Shown: positions 35,842 through 44,034, counted from the first letter of the stretch. The stretch: 64,000 bases of DNA from Ensifer adhaerens (GCF_002940685.1 NZ_PNFP01000001.1:186001-250000); one strand, 5' to 3'. Notes: generated by a model not told the origin, from the sequence alone. Numbers and translations are program-made.

Positions 35842-36513
35842 CTATGCCTTCCGGGCGCGCAGCAGATAGGCGTCGTGCTCCCTGAGGAAGGTCATCAGCC
35901 GCTCGCCATAGTCCGGCGTCACGGCCGCCTTGACGCTCGGCCGCGCGGCGAGCGCCGTGCGCCAGGCGCCGACACGATCGAGCCCGTCGAAGATGCCGTG
36001 ATCGGCGAGCGTGTCGAAGAGGTCGAAGTAGCGGAAGATCGGCGCAAACACCGCATCGACGAGTGAAAACTTGGCGCCGGCAAAGTAGGGGCCGTCGCCG
36101 AGCGCAGCCTCGACCGTCACAAATTTTGCGGCGATCGCCTTTCCCTTCTGTTCATAGGTTTCCCGGTCCTTCGCAGTCTCGAAACCCCAGAGATCCGAAA
36201 GGATCGACGAGCCGAACTCCATCCAGCCGCGATGGCGGGCACGCTCCAGTGCATCCCCGGGATGAAGCTTCGGGCCGGCTTGGCTTTCCTCGACATATTC
36301 GGCGATGACGGAGCTTTCGAAGAGCACGGTCTCGCCGCCGTGCTGCGGCACCTGCAAGAGCGGCACCTTGCCGAGCGGCGAGACCTTCAGGAACCAGTCG
36401 GGCTTGGCCTTGAGGTCGATATAGGTCCGCTCGAAACGGACGCCCTTTTCGTCGAGCGCGATCGAGGCGCGCTGCACATAGGGGCAGAGATGGTGGCTGA
36501 CGAGGGCAAGCAT
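35842..36513 (-). CDS. Glutathione S-transferase family protein
   Basis: A 223-residue GST. The N-terminal thioredoxin-like domain has LCPYVQR with a potential catalytic Cys, PLGKVPLLQV (cis-Pro) and ETVLFESSVIAEYVE (glutathione gamma-Glu site). The helical C-terminal domain begins at about residue 90. It conjugates glutathione to electrophiles. GGGAG precedes ATG 36513. It is divergent from a MarR regulator, and two palindromes lie between the genes, so it is the likely regulatory target. Confidence 0.93.
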   Translation of the reverse strand: MLALVSHHLCPYVQRASIALDEKGVRFERTYIDLKAKPDWFLKVSPLGKVPLLQVPQHGGETVLFESSVIAEYVEESQAGPKLHPGDALERARHRGWMEFGSSILSDLWGFETAKDRETYEQKGKAIAAKFVTVEAALGDGPYFAGAKFSLVDAVFAPIFRYFDLFDTLADHGIFDGLDRVGAWRTALAARPSVKAAVTPDYGERLMTFLREHDAYLLRARKA

Positions 36514-36540
36514 GGCGATCTCCCGGTTGAAGCAAAGTAG

Positions 36541-36552
36541 ATGCAATTGCAT
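36541..36552. promoter_or_regulatory. MarR operator copy 1 (GST side)
   Basis: ATGCAATTGCAT is a perfect 12-base palindrome in the 84-base gap between the GST and MarR genes. Confidence 0.72.
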
Positions 36553-36582
36553 GTATGTGGGCTTGCCTCGACTTTCAAGATG

Positions 36583-36596
36583 GATGTAATTGCATC
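36583..36596. promoter_or_regulatory. MarR operator copy 2 (MarR side)
   Basis: GATGTAATTGCATC is palindromic at all but one pair and repeats the ATG-AATTGCAT core of copy 1, 43 bases away. It ends 1 base before the MarR start codon, consistent with autorepression. Confidence 0.72.
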
Positions 36597-36597
36597 T

Positions 36598-37053
36598 ATG
36601 GCAGACGAGACGAAAAATGACGCAAAGCGTCCCGGACCGGAAACGACCGAGGCCTGGATCGGGCTGATGCGCGCGCGGGAACGCGTGCTTGCGCGGATCG
36701 AAGCCGACTTCAAGGCCGCCGGCCAGCCGCCGCTTGGCTGGTACGACGTCTTGTGGGAACTGGTTCGGGCCGACGACGGCCGGCTGCGGCCCTTCGAGAT
36801 CGAGGCACGTACCTTGCTTGCGCAGTACAACCTCTCCCGCCTGATCGACCGTCTGGTCAAGGAGGGACTCGTTCGCCGGGAGGCTTTCGATGCGGATGGG
36901 CGTGGACAATGGGTTGTCATCACCGAGGCCGGTCGGGCGATGCGCGAACGCATGTGGCGAACCTATGGCCCGTCGATCGAGGTGCATGTCGGAGCGAGAT
37001 TGAGCGTAGCCGAGGCACGGCAACTGGCAGTGCTGCTGGCGAAGTTGAGGTAG
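36598..37053 (+). CDS. MarR-family transcriptional regulator
   Basis: A 151-residue winged-helix regulator (PPLGWYDVLWELVRADDGRLRPFEIEARTLLAQYNLSRLIDRLVKEGLVRREAFDADGRGQWVVITEAG). ATG 36598 is chosen: the open frame begins at 36541, but that segment is taken up by two operator palindromes. It is divergent from a GST gene. The symmetric sites between them indicate repression of both genes, relieved by an electrophile or aromatic ligand. Confidence 0.92.
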   Translation: MADETKNDAKRPGPETTEAWIGLMRARERVLARIEADFKAAGQPPLGWYDVLWELVRADDGRLRPFEIEARTLLAQYNLSRLIDRLVKEGLVRREAFDADGRGQWVVITEAGRAMRERMWRTYGPSIEVHVGARLSVAEARQLAVLLAKLR

Positions 37054-37109
37054 AGCATTGCAGCTCAAGGAGAGCTTAACGGCGGACAATCGGATGGTGA
37101 TCGCGGCGC

Positions 37110-37277
37110 TTGGATGGCCACTCACCCTGGCTCTCTCCCCGCGGCCAGGGAGCGGGGACGCGCGTCGCTCGTAGCGCCGTAGAACGGAGCGTAGTTGTTG
37201 AGGCGAGCGGGTGCCACGAGTCTCCTTCGCCCCGCCTGCGGGGAGAAGGTGGCCGGCAGGCCGGATGAGGGGGGCCG
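37110..37277. repeat. Rhizobial GC-rich mosaic palindromic intergenic element (RIME-like)
   Basis: The gap holds CTCTCCCCGCGGCCAGGGAG, GAACGGAGCG stretches, then TTCGCCCCGCCTGCGGGGAG followed by AAGGTGGCCGGCAGGCCGG and ATGAGGGG. These nested palindromes (CCCCGC/GCGGGG; GGCCGGC-AGGCCGG) match the style of the short mosaic elements scattered between genes in Rhizobiales. No gene is supported in 37054-37311; the long minus-strand frame through it is an artefact. Confidence 0.75.
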
Positions 37278-37311
37278 ATGGGCCGAGCGCCAATCTGGAC
37301 GCCGTCGACGC

Positions 37312-37899
37312 CTAGCTGCTCAGCCCGAACGACTTCTCGAGGGCTTCCCAGGTCTCGTCCATGGCGAAGGTGCCGGAGAGGTAGGGAACGGCCACATGAC
37401 CGTAGAGCGGCGAAAGCTGCCACTCTGCCGTCTCCTCGTCGACGCCGGCGATCTGCTGCAGGTAGATGGTCGAGACGAGGCCGGTGCGGTCGGCGCCGGC
37501 CTTGCAGTGGATCAAAAGCGGTTTCGGCGCGTCCCTGAGGACCGCCATCAGCGCGTCGGTTTCCTTGCGGTCGATCTCCGCCGAGGCGGACATGGGGAAG
37601 TTGATGAGCCGGATACCGTTGCGCGCGGCAGCGGCGACCTCGTCGCGATACCAGCGCTCGCCCGGCTTCTCGCCGCGCAGGTTGAGAATGGTGCGGATAC
37701 CGTAGGCCTTCGAATAGGTAGCGATCGCCTCCGGCGTCGGCTGTGCCGAACGGTAAACCTCGCCGGCCACGAGCGTGTGGAAATTGCCGGTCCACTGCAG
37801 GCCAACGAGGTAGAGAAGAAGGGCCGCGACGAGCGCAACCGTGCCGACGGCGAGGCGCTTCAGCAGACGCTTCGCGGTGAGAAAACCTGCAGACACCAT
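37312..37899 (-). CDS. Membrane-anchored dual-specificity/tyrosine-type phosphatase
   Basis: A 195-residue protein. An N-terminal membrane anchor (about 16-34) precedes a DSP-like phosphatase domain, and the signature HCKAGADRTG holds nucleophile C132 and R138 (C-X5-R). The general-acid loop is probably near FPMSASAEID. The catalytic part would face the periplasm or cytoplasm depending on topology; the Lys/Arg before the helix suggests a periplasmic domain. Substrates may be phosphotyrosine or phosphoinositide-like. ATG 37899 is chosen over the longer frame to 37971. It is the third gene of an apparent minus-strand run with ybaK and the ArsC-like gene. Confidence 0.86.
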   Translation of the reverse strand: MVSAGFLTAKRLLKRLAVGTVALVAALLLYLVGLQWTGNFHTLVAGEVYRSAQPTPEAIATYSKAYGIRTILNLRGEKPGERWYRDEVAAAARNGIRLINFPMSASAEIDRKETDALMAVLRDAPKPLLIHCKAGADRTGLVSTIYLQQIAGVDEETAEWQLSPLYGHVAVPYLSGTFAMDETWEALEKSFGLSS

Positions 37900-38007
37900 G
37901 AGACAGACCCGACGCCGTTCGTGCGCGGGTCTGCCTGCGCTTGCACAGCTGTCGTCCCGCCAGTTCGGCACGTATTCGGTATCTGTGATGTTTTGATGGC
38001 GGCTGTT

Positions 38008-38481
38008 TCAGGCGATCAGCGGTGCCGCGACCGCCTTCAGCGCCGCCTGGGCGTCGCGGGGTGCCAGCCGCACCTGCAGGCCGCGCTGACCGCCGTTGAT
38101 GTAGACCAGCACTTCAATAAGTGCTGTCTCCTCGATCGCCGTCGGTACCAGCTTCTTCTGGCCGAACGGGCTGATGCCGCCGACATGGTAGCCGGTCAGG
38201 CGCTCGGCGTCCGCCGGCTTCATCATCGCGGCGGATTTGCCGCCGAAGGCGGCGGCCAGCTTCTTCATGCTCACTTCGCGATCGGAGGGCACGACGCAGC
38301 AGACCGGCTTGCCGTCGACCTCGGCCATCAGCGTTTTCAGCACCCGGCTCGGATCCTCGCCAAGCGCTTCCGCCGCCTGCAGGCCGACGCGTTCGGCGTT
38401 GGGATCGTAGTCATAGCTGTGCACGCTGAAGGCGACGCCGGCCTTCGAAAGCATCTGCGTGGCGCGCGTGGTCTTCGACAT
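38008..38481 (-). CDS. ybaK: Cys-tRNA(Pro) deacylase YbaK/EbsC
   Basis: A 157-residue single-domain trans-editing protein (MSKTTRATQMLSKAGVAFSVHSYDY, VLKTLMAEVDGKPVCCVVPSDREVSMKKLAAAFGGKSAAMMKPADAERLTGYHVGGISPFG). The conserved Lys in VLKTL and the GGISPFG loop identify the YbaK branch. It hydrolyses Cys mischarged onto tRNA-Pro. It is 21 bases downstream of the ArsC-like gene and probably co-transcribed. Confidence 0.94.
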   Translation of the reverse strand: MSKTTRATQMLSKAGVAFSVHSYDYDPNAERVGLQAAEALGEDPSRVLKTLMAEVDGKPVCCVVPSDREVSMKKLAAAFGGKSAAMMKPADAERLTGYHVGGISPFGQKKLVPTAIEETALIEVLVYINGGQRGLQVRLAPRDAQAALKAVAAPLIA

Positions 38482-38502
38482 CGTCTGGCTCCGGATCCGG
38501 CG

Positions 38503-38847
38503 TTACAGCGCTGCCTCGTAGAGATCCGGCTTGAAACCGATCAGCAGATTGCCGCCGGCTTCCAGCACCGGACGCTTGATCATCGAGGGCTGGGCGAGCA
38601 TCAGCGCAATCGCCTTCTGTTCGTCGAGATCCTGCCTGTCGGCCTCGTCCAGCTTGCGGAACGTCGTACCGGCGCGGTTCAGCACCGTTTCCCAGCCGGC
38701 CTCCTTGCACCAGCGCTCGAGATGCGCGCGGTCGATGCCTTCGGCCTTGTAATCGTGGAAGCGATAGGCGATGCCCCGGCCGTCGAGCCAGGTGCGTGCC
38801 TTCTTCATCGTGTCGCAGTTCTTGATGCCGTAAATCGTGACCGTCAT
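38503..38847 (-). CDS. ArsC-family reductase (YffB/Spx-like)
   Basis: A 114-residue thioredoxin-fold protein. MTVTIYGIKNCDTMKKARTWLDGRGI carries a single N-terminal cysteine of the YffB type, and later MIKRPVLEAGGNLLIGF is the ArsC/Spx Arg-Pro segment. It is likely a glutathione-linked thiol reductase rather than a true arsenate reductase, since no ars genes adjoin. ATG 38847 has GGAG 7 bases upstream; 38853 is an in-frame alternative. It is the first gene of the run with ybaK and the phosphatase. Confidence 0.9.
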   Translation of the reverse strand: MTVTIYGIKNCDTMKKARTWLDGRGIAYRFHDYKAEGIDRAHLERWCKEAGWETVLNRAGTTFRKLDEADRQDLDEQKAIALMLAQPSMIKRPVLEAGGNLLIGFKPDLYEAAL

Positions 38848-38971
38848 TCCCATGCTCCAGACCGCAGCGCGCAATTCCCGAACGGATCGCGCCGCCGGGA
38901 ATCGCGCAATTTCAAAGAGTGGCAGGAGTGATAGCCGCCCGATGCGCGGGAGGGAAGACCGAGACCCTGCT

Positions 38972-39607
38972 TCAGGTCACGCCGACATAACGCCCGGGCT
39001 TGTGATTGATCGCCAGCGTCATGTTCACGACCGCCGCCCCGATCACCGAAAGTGCCAGGTTCGATGGCGGCAAGACGAAGAAAGCGGCAGCGAGGATCGC
39101 GAGATCCACGCCAAGCTGGAAGTAGCCGGCCCGAATGCCGAATTTTTCCTGGAGATAGATCGCCACGATGTTGATGCCGCCAAGCCCGGTGCGGTGGCGA
39201 AAGAGGATCAGGAGACCCATGCCCATCAGCCCGCCGCCAACGACGGCCGCATAGATCGGATCGAGCCGGGCGATCTCCACCCAGCCGGCCGTCAGCCGAG
39301 AAAACAGCGAGACGAGGCTGACGGCGATGAAGGTGCGCAGCGCAAACATCCAGCCGAGCCTTCTGACCGCCAGGACGTAGAAGGGCAGGTTGACGAGCGA
39401 AAAGACCAGCCAGAACTCGGCGCCGGTCGCATATTGCAGAAGCAGTGCCAGGCCCGACGTGCTGCCCGTGAGCAGCATCGCCTTGCTGTAAATGATGATG
39501 CCGAGCGACATGATCAGCGTGCCCGTCAGGATCGCCAGCGCATCCTCGTAGAGGCGATGGCGTTCAGTTGGGGTTTCTGTCGCGTCGATGCTGTGCTCGG
39601 CCATCAT
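38972..39607 (-). CDS. YitT-family (DUF161) membrane protein
   Basis: A 211-residue integral membrane protein with about six helices in the YitT pattern (TGTLIMSLGIIIYSKAMLLTGSTSGLALLLQYATG, VGGGLMGMGLLILFRHRTGLGGINIVAIYLQEKFGIRAGYFQLGVD). The glycine-rich GSTSG and GLGGINI loops are family hallmarks. The transported substrate is unknown. It lies 5 bases downstream of the aminotransferase gene and so is probably co-expressed with it, and would then fall under the same Lrp-type control. Confidence 0.9.
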   Translation of the reverse strand: MMAEHSIDATETPTERHRLYEDALAILTGTLIMSLGIIIYSKAMLLTGSTSGLALLLQYATGAEFWLVFSLVNLPFYVLAVRRLGWMFALRTFIAVSLVSLFSRLTAGWVEIARLDPIYAAVVGGGLMGMGLLILFRHRTGLGGINIVAIYLQEKFGIRAGYFQLGVDLAILAAAFFVLPPSNLALSVIGAAVVNMTLAINHKPGRYVGVT

Positions 39608-39612
39608 GGTCC

Positions 39613-40782
39613 TCAGAGGTTCTTGAACTTGGCGATAACGCCGTCGACTTCCGCCGTCTTCAGGCCGGCAATATTGATGCGGCCGGAACCGGGCATGTAG
39701 ATGCCGTGCTCGTTGCGAAGCCGCATGACGTCGGCCTCGGCAAGCGGAAGCAGCGAGAACATGCCTTCCTGGCTGGCGACGGCGCCGAGCGCCTGCCAGC
39801 GATCACGCAAGCCTTCGGCGAGCGCGCGGCGGATGTTGGTGATGCGCAGCCGCATGGTTTCGAGTTCTTCTTGCCAGTCACGCTTGAGCTCGGCGTCGGA
39901 AAGGATCATCCGCACGATCGCTGCACCGTGATCCGGCGGCATCGAGTAGCTGGTGCGGGCAAGGCCGGCGAGGTTGGAGCGGACCGTATCGGCCGAAGAC
40001 GACGAGGCCGTCACCGCGAAGATCGCGCCGGCGCGCTCGCGATAGAGCCCGAAGGACTTGGAGCAGGAAACGGCAACCAGCGCTTCCGGAACGACGCCGA
40101 TCAGGTGGCGGAGACCGGCGACATCTTCGTCGAGACCGCGGCCGAACCCCTGGTAGGCAAGGTCGACGAGCGGCAGCAGGCCGCGCTCGGCGATGACGGC
40201 GGCAAGCTCCATCCACTGCGCTTGCGTGATGACGCCGCCGGTCGGGTTGTGGCAGCTCGCATGCAGCAGCACGGCATCGCCGGCGGCGGCACCCTGGAGC
40301 GCCGACAACATGGTGTCGAAGAGCACGGTCTGCGTGGGCACGTCGAAGAACGGGTAGCCGGCGGTTTCCAGGCCGGCCGTCTTGAAGATGCTCGCATGGT
40401 TCGGCCAGCTTGGCAGGCCGATCCAGATGCGCTTGCCGCCCATCTGGTGGATGAGGTCGGCGGCGAGCCTCAGAGCGCCGGAACCGCCCGGCGTCTGCAC
40501 GCCGGCAATGTGGCTGCGATCGATGGTATCGCCACCGACCAGCGTCCAGAGATGATCGATGAAGACGAGATCGCCCTCGGGGCCGACATAGGACTTGCTG
40601 TCCTGTATTTCGAGCAGGCGCTTCTCCGCTGCCTTGACGGCGCGGAAGATCGGCGTATGGCCGGTTTCGTCGCGGTAGACGCCGACGCCGAGATCGACCT
40701 TTCCGGGGCGCTCGTCCTTGCGGTAGAGCCCGATCAGGGCGAGCAACGGATCGTCGGGTTGGCGGGTCAGAGCGTCGAACAT
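39613..40782 (-). CDS. Aromatic/aspartate aminotransferase (class I)
   Basis: A 389-residue PLP enzyme of the aspartate/tyrosine aminotransferase subgroup Ia. The segments are KVDLGVGVYRDETGHTPIFRAV, SYVGPEGDLVFIDHLWTLV, HASCHNPTGG, VDLAYQGFGRG and the PLP-lysine region VSCSKSFGLYRERAGAI. The C-terminus ends near RINIAGL. It transfers amino groups between aromatic or acidic amino acids and 2-oxoglutarate. It is divergent from an Lrp/AsnC gene with inverted repeats between, implying amino-acid-responsive control. Confidence 0.95.
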   Translation of the reverse strand: MFDALTRQPDDPLLALIGLYRKDERPGKVDLGVGVYRDETGHTPIFRAVKAAEKRLLEIQDSKSYVGPEGDLVFIDHLWTLVGGDTIDRSHIAGVQTPGGSGALRLAADLIHQMGGKRIWIGLPSWPNHASIFKTAGLETAGYPFFDVPTQTVLFDTMLSALQGAAAGDAVLLHASCHNPTGGVITQAQWMELAAVIAERGLLPLVDLAYQGFGRGLDEDVAGLRHLIGVVPEALVAVSCSKSFGLYRERAGAIFAVTASSSSADTVRSNLAGLARTSYSMPPDHGAAIVRMILSDAELKRDWQEELETMRLRITNIRRALAEGLRDRWQALGAVASQEGMFSLLPLAEADVMRLRNEHGIYMPGSGRINIAGLKTAEVDGVIAKFKNL

Positions 40783-40888
40783 GCCGGAAATTCCCCCTTG
40801 AGTGGCAGCGAAACGAGGTCGGTCGAGAAGCTTTCGGGCCGCCGATCCTCCGGCTGCCCTGCGGCTTCCTTCTTAAGTCAGCAAAGGC

Positions 40889-40910
40889 GCAAAATCGATG
40901 CGATTTTTGC
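40889..40910. promoter_or_regulatory. Inverted repeat, candidate Lrp site 1
   Basis: GCAAAATCG-ATG-CGATTTTTGC is a near-perfect inverted repeat (one base indel) about 110 bases upstream of the aminotransferase start. It is AT-rich like Lrp sites. Confidence 0.5.
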
Positions 40911-40940
40911 CACGGAGACAATATCGACAGCGTGCTATTT

Positions 40941-40975
40941 GCGCAAAATTCTGCAATTGATTTGCTGATTTGCGC
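40941..40975. promoter_or_regulatory. Inverted repeat, candidate Lrp site 2
   Basis: GCGCAAA and TTTGCGC flank a 21-base AT-rich spacer and end 14 bases before the Lrp start codon. The GCAAA half-site is shared with site 1. Confidence 0.5.
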
Positions 40976-40989
40976 GTGGAGGCTCGGCG

Positions 40990-41463
40990 ATGGTTGAGAA
41001 GATGGCGACGGAACTGGATCAGATCGACCGGCGGATCATTCGTCTGCTGGTCGAGGACGCGTCGCTCAGCAACAATGCGCTTGCGGCGAGGGTCGGTCTG
41101 TCGCCGGCGCCGCTGTCGCGCCGGCTTGCCAGGCTTTATGCAGCCGGCGTCATCCGCCAGACGGTGGTCGTCGATCCGAAGGCGGCCGGGATCGGTTTGC
41201 AGGCCTTTGTCGAGGTGACGCTGGAGCGGACCGCAAGCAAGGTCGGCCAGCGGTTCATCGAACTCGTGTCGCGCATGCCGGAGGTGGTGGAATGCCACAC
41301 GGTTGCCGGCGACTTCGATTTCCTCCTGAAGATCGCCGTGCGCGACGTCGCCGATTACAAGCGCTTGCTCTGGAGCGAATTCGAACAGATCGCCGAGATC
41401 AAGACCTTGCGCTCGACCATCCTGCTCGACAGCCCGAAGATGACGGCCGCCACGGCGGGATGA
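40990..41463 (+). CDS. Lrp/AsnC-family regulator
   Basis: A 157-residue regulator. The N-terminal helix-turn-helix (LDQIDRRIIRLLVEDASLSNNALAARVGLSPAPLSRRLARLYAAGVI) is followed by a RAM ligand-binding domain (FVEVTLERTASKVGQRFIELVSRMPEVVECHTVAGDFDFLLKIAVRD). GGAGG 7 bases before ATG 40990 sets the start. It is divergent from the aminotransferase and probably activates it in response to an amino acid. Confidence 0.95.
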   Translation: MVEKMATELDQIDRRIIRLLVEDASLSNNALAARVGLSPAPLSRRLARLYAAGVIRQTVVVDPKAAGIGLQAFVEVTLERTASKVGQRFIELVSRMPEVVECHTVAGDFDFLLKIAVRDVADYKRLLWSEFEQIAEIKTLRSTILLDSPKMTAATAG

Positions 41464-41490
41464 CGGCCGCACATTCGCTGGACATGATTG

Positions 41491-41519
41491 CGGGCGGAAG
41501 CCGTTGGCTTTCCGCCCGA
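41491..41519. terminator. Hairpin between convergent Lrp and desuccinylase-like genes
   Basis: CGGGCGGAA-GCC-GTT-GGC-TTTCCGCCCG has 12-13 pairs with one bulge. No long T-run follows. Confidence 0.55.
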
Positions 41520-41527
41520 CATGGCAC

Positions 41528-42586
41528 TCAGGCTTCGAGCGGTCCGGGCTTGCGCACGGCGCTTGAGGGCGCGGCGCAGGCGATCTTCATCAGGTCTGCG
41601 CGGCGCCGCGCAAGGCGCGTCGAGACGCGGGTGACGATCAAGCCGTCCTGCGGCGCACGCACCTCGGTGGCGCCGTTCACCTGGCCGGGACGCGCAAGAA
41701 TGGTCGCGAGCAGGTCGCCGGCCTTCACGCTCTCGCCGATATCCCGGTGGAACAGGATAGCGCCGGCTTCCGGTGCCCGGATCATTTCGATGTTGTCGAG
41801 CGGCGCGACAATGCCGGCGAAGGGTGCGACCGGCTCTTCGCCGCCGGCAACGACGCCACGGGCGACGAGAAAGCGGAAGACGCCCTCTGCATCCTTGCGG
41901 GCGAGCTCCGGATAGACGTCGCGCGTGCCGCGAAGTTCCACCGTCACCGACAGGCGGCCGGGAAGCCGCGTCTTCTTCTGCCCGGTCTCGTATTTCCAGG
42001 CATAGGCCACGGCCTCCTCGAAGGCGGAGCTTTCGCCGTCCGAAAGGAACACCGCTTCCATGTCGAGCGCCGCCGCAAGGTCGCCCGCCTCCGGCCAGAA
42101 GGTCTCGTCGATATAGGCGTATTGCAGCGCCTCGTCGTCGCAATGAAGGTCGAGCATCAGGTCGGCCCCGAGCGCCATGTGCAGCAGCTGCCGCTTCAGC
42201 CGGTCGGTTGCCGAGTAACGATCGAGGTCGTCGATGAGGCTGTCGCGGTCGGCAAGAGAAATCAGCGGGAAGTCGCGGTTGAAATTGGTGCGCGAGCCGA
42301 GATCGAAGCGTCCCTGCAGCTCGCCGAAATGCGACTGCGCGGTGCCGATCGGGTTTGCCTGCGGCACGACGGTGATGTCGCCGAGGATGGCGCCGTCTTT
42401 CTCCGCCTGCTGCAGTCGCTGCAGCAGGAAATGCGCGAGCGCGGTGCCCGGCAGCTCGTTGGCGTGCAGCGCCGCCTGGATATAGGTCTTGGGTGCGGCG
42501 GCCGTTCTGCCCTTGAAGCGGAAGACTGGCAGCCGCCATTCGATGCCTGCCGTATCCCCGGCGATGATGATTTCGGAAATGTCCAT
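41528..42586 (-). CDS. Succinylglutamate desuccinylase/aspartoacylase-family protein
   Basis: A 352-residue M14-like zinc hydrolase. AALHANELPG provides ligands H41 and E44, and LMLDLHCDDEALQ provides the third His. The C-terminal extension (from about 250) has GIVAPLDNIEMIRAPEAGAILFHRDIGESVKAGDLLATIL, a lipoyl-like beta barrel found in many aspartoacylase-family proteins. It cleaves an N-acyl amino acid, but the substrate cannot be assigned; no arginine succinyltransferase genes adjoin. A 10-G tract (42659-42668) lies upstream. Confidence 0.9.
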   Translation of the reverse strand: MDISEIIIAGDTAGIEWRLPVFRFKGRTAAAPKTYIQAALHANELPGTALAHFLLQRLQQAEKDGAILGDITVVPQANPIGTAQSHFGELQGRFDLGSRTNFNRDFPLISLADRDSLIDDLDRYSATDRLKRQLLHMALGADLMLDLHCDDEALQYAYIDETFWPEAGDLAAALDMEAVFLSDGESSAFEEAVAYAWKYETGQKKTRLPGRLSVTVELRGTRDVYPELARKDAEGVFRFLVARGVVAGGEEPVAPFAGIVAPLDNIEMIRAPEAGAILFHRDIGESVKAGDLLATILARPGQVNGATEVRAPQDGLIVTRVSTRLARRRADLMKIACAAPSSAVRKPGPLEA

Positions 42587-42658
42587 GGGCTCCTCCCGTA
42601 TCGTTCGTTGGGAGCGCTTATCGGCATTCCCTAGGCGCTCCGCAAGTCGCTAAGAACC

Positions 42659-42668
42659 GGGGGGGGGG
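42659..42668. repeat. Homopolymeric G tract
   Basis: Ten consecutive G in the 173-base gap between two divergent genes, about 75 bases upstream of the desuccinylase-like start (as poly-C on its strand). Confidence 0.8.
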
Positions 42669-42759
42669 CGGTTTCGGGTTGCGCCGGTGTCGCTATCGCT
42701 TTCATCATGGGAACGCCTATGGTTCTGTGAAGCATTGAGCACAGGTGGGAGACTGCAAG

Positions 42760-43386
42760 ATGATCCTGATCGGCCAGTATGACTCACCCTTCGTCCGCCG
42801 TGTGGGCATCGCGCTCAGCCTTTACGGCATGCCGTTCGAACATCGCCCCTGGTCCTCCTTCGGCAATGCCGACGAGCTTCGGGCCTATAATCCCTTGACG
42901 CGCGTGCCGACCCTCGTGCTCAACGACGGGACGGCGCTGACCGACAGCCACATCATCCTCGATTATCTCGACGGTCTCGTTTCCGACGATCGGGTCATGT
43001 TCCCGCGGACAGAGCCGATGCGCCATCGGGCGCTCAGGATCGCCACGCTTGCGACTGGGCTCGGCGACAAGGCCGTCAGCCTCTTCTACGAGAAACGGCT
43101 GCATGGACAGGTCTCTGACCTCTGGGTCGGTCGGTGCCGCAGGCAGATCGAGGAAACACTCGGCGTGCTCGAGGCGAGCCGTGCCGAAAGCAGGACCGAA
43201 TTCTGGTTGGGCGAGCGCATCGGCCATGCGGATATCGCCGTTGCGGCCGTACTGCGATTCCTGAACGACGTGCACGCCGATCTCGTGACGATCGCAGACT
43301 ACCCGCGGCTCAGGGCGCATGCGGAGAAACTGGAAGCGCTTCCGGTGTTCCAGGCGATCAGCCAGCCCTTCGTCCCGCCGGCATGA
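42760..43386 (+). CDS. Glutathione S-transferase family protein
   Basis: A 208-residue GST. The N-terminal domain has MILIGQYDSPFVRRVGIALSLYGMPFEH, with SPFVRR at the active-site helix, NPLTRVPTLVLNDGTALTDSHIILDYLD as the glutathione-binding segment, and a helical C-terminal domain. GGTGGGAG precedes ATG 42760. It is probably a zeta- or YfcF-like enzyme; substrate unknown. It is not the same subtype as the GST at 35842. Confidence 0.92.
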   Translation: MILIGQYDSPFVRRVGIALSLYGMPFEHRPWSSFGNADELRAYNPLTRVPTLVLNDGTALTDSHIILDYLDGLVSDDRVMFPRTEPMRHRALRIATLATGLGDKAVSLFYEKRLHGQVSDLWVGRCRRQIEETLGVLEASRAESRTEFWLGERIGHADIAVAAVLRFLNDVHADLVTIADYPRLRAHAEKLEALPVFQAISQPFVPPA

Positions 43387-43494
43387 GTTGCCTTTAGGAC
43401 TTCAGCCGGAAGGGCCGGCGCCTGGCTGGGCATGATGCTTGCGCCAGCCTTGGGCTGCCTGCTTCTTCACCCCAATCGTTCCATGCTTGCATTT

Positions 43495-43510
43495 ATATAA
43501 CAAGTTATAT
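43495..43510. promoter_or_regulatory. Palindromic operator of the MarR-GNAT operon
   Basis: ATATAAC-AA-GTTATAT is a perfect inverted repeat 29 bases before the MarR start. A partial second copy (CGAGTTATGTAA) follows, giving MarR two adjacent sites. Confidence 0.75.
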
Positions 43511-43539
43511 ATCGAGTTATGTAAATAGAGATCAGATGC

Positions 43540-44034
43540 ATGGAAGACGTGGTTCGGCAGCTCGGTTACCTCTGTCTCGGCAGTCGCCTGAAGCGGATCG
43601 CGGAGCGCTTGCAAGCGGATGTCACCCGGTTCGGCGAGGGCGTCGGCTTCGACATTCCGGCCGGACAATATCCCGTGCTCGCCGCCCTGGATCGCCATGG
43701 CGCGCTGTCGGTCGGCGACCTGGTTCAGGCGCTTGGCGTCAGTCAGCCCGGCGTTACCCGCAGCCTGGCGCTGCTCGCCGAAAAGGGGCTGATTGAGATC
43801 GAACGGAATGAGCGCGATCGCAGGCAGAAAGCGGTGGTGCTGAGCTGTGAGGGCCGAAACATCGTCGAACGGTCGAAGCGTGACGTTTGGCCGCATGTGG
43901 AGACGGCCGTCACTGGCCTTTGCGCCGGGCTCTCGGGTTCGCTGCTGGACCAGCTTGACGCCATCGAGGCGGGGCTTGACGAGATGTCGCTCGACCGGCG
44001 GGCGCTGGAAGAGAAGGCGCACCAACGTGGCTGA
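43540..44034 (+). CDS. MarR-family transcriptional regulator
   Basis: A 164-residue winged-helix regulator (DIPAGQYPVLAALDRHGALSVGDLVQALGVSQPGVTRSLALLAEKGLIEIERNERDRRQKAVVLSCEG). Its last codons overlap the GTG start of a GNAT gene by 8 bases, so the two are translationally coupled. The AT-rich palindrome just upstream predicts autoregulation. This regulator-acetyltransferase pairing resembles the natural MarR-GNAT fusions. Confidence 0.93.
   Translation: MEDVVRQLGYLCLGSRLKRIAERLQADVTRFGEGVGFDIPAGQYPVLAALDRHGALSVGDLVQALGVSQPGVTRSLALLAEKGLIEIERNERDRRQKAVVLSCEGRNIVERSKRDVWPHVETAVTGLCAGLSGSLLDQLDAIEAGLDEMSLDRRALEEKAHQRG

Noticed and set aside
37076-37795. 239-codon minus-strand frame through the mosaic repeat
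   Set aside because: It consists of repeat-derived sequence and an out-of-frame reading of the phosphatase gene.
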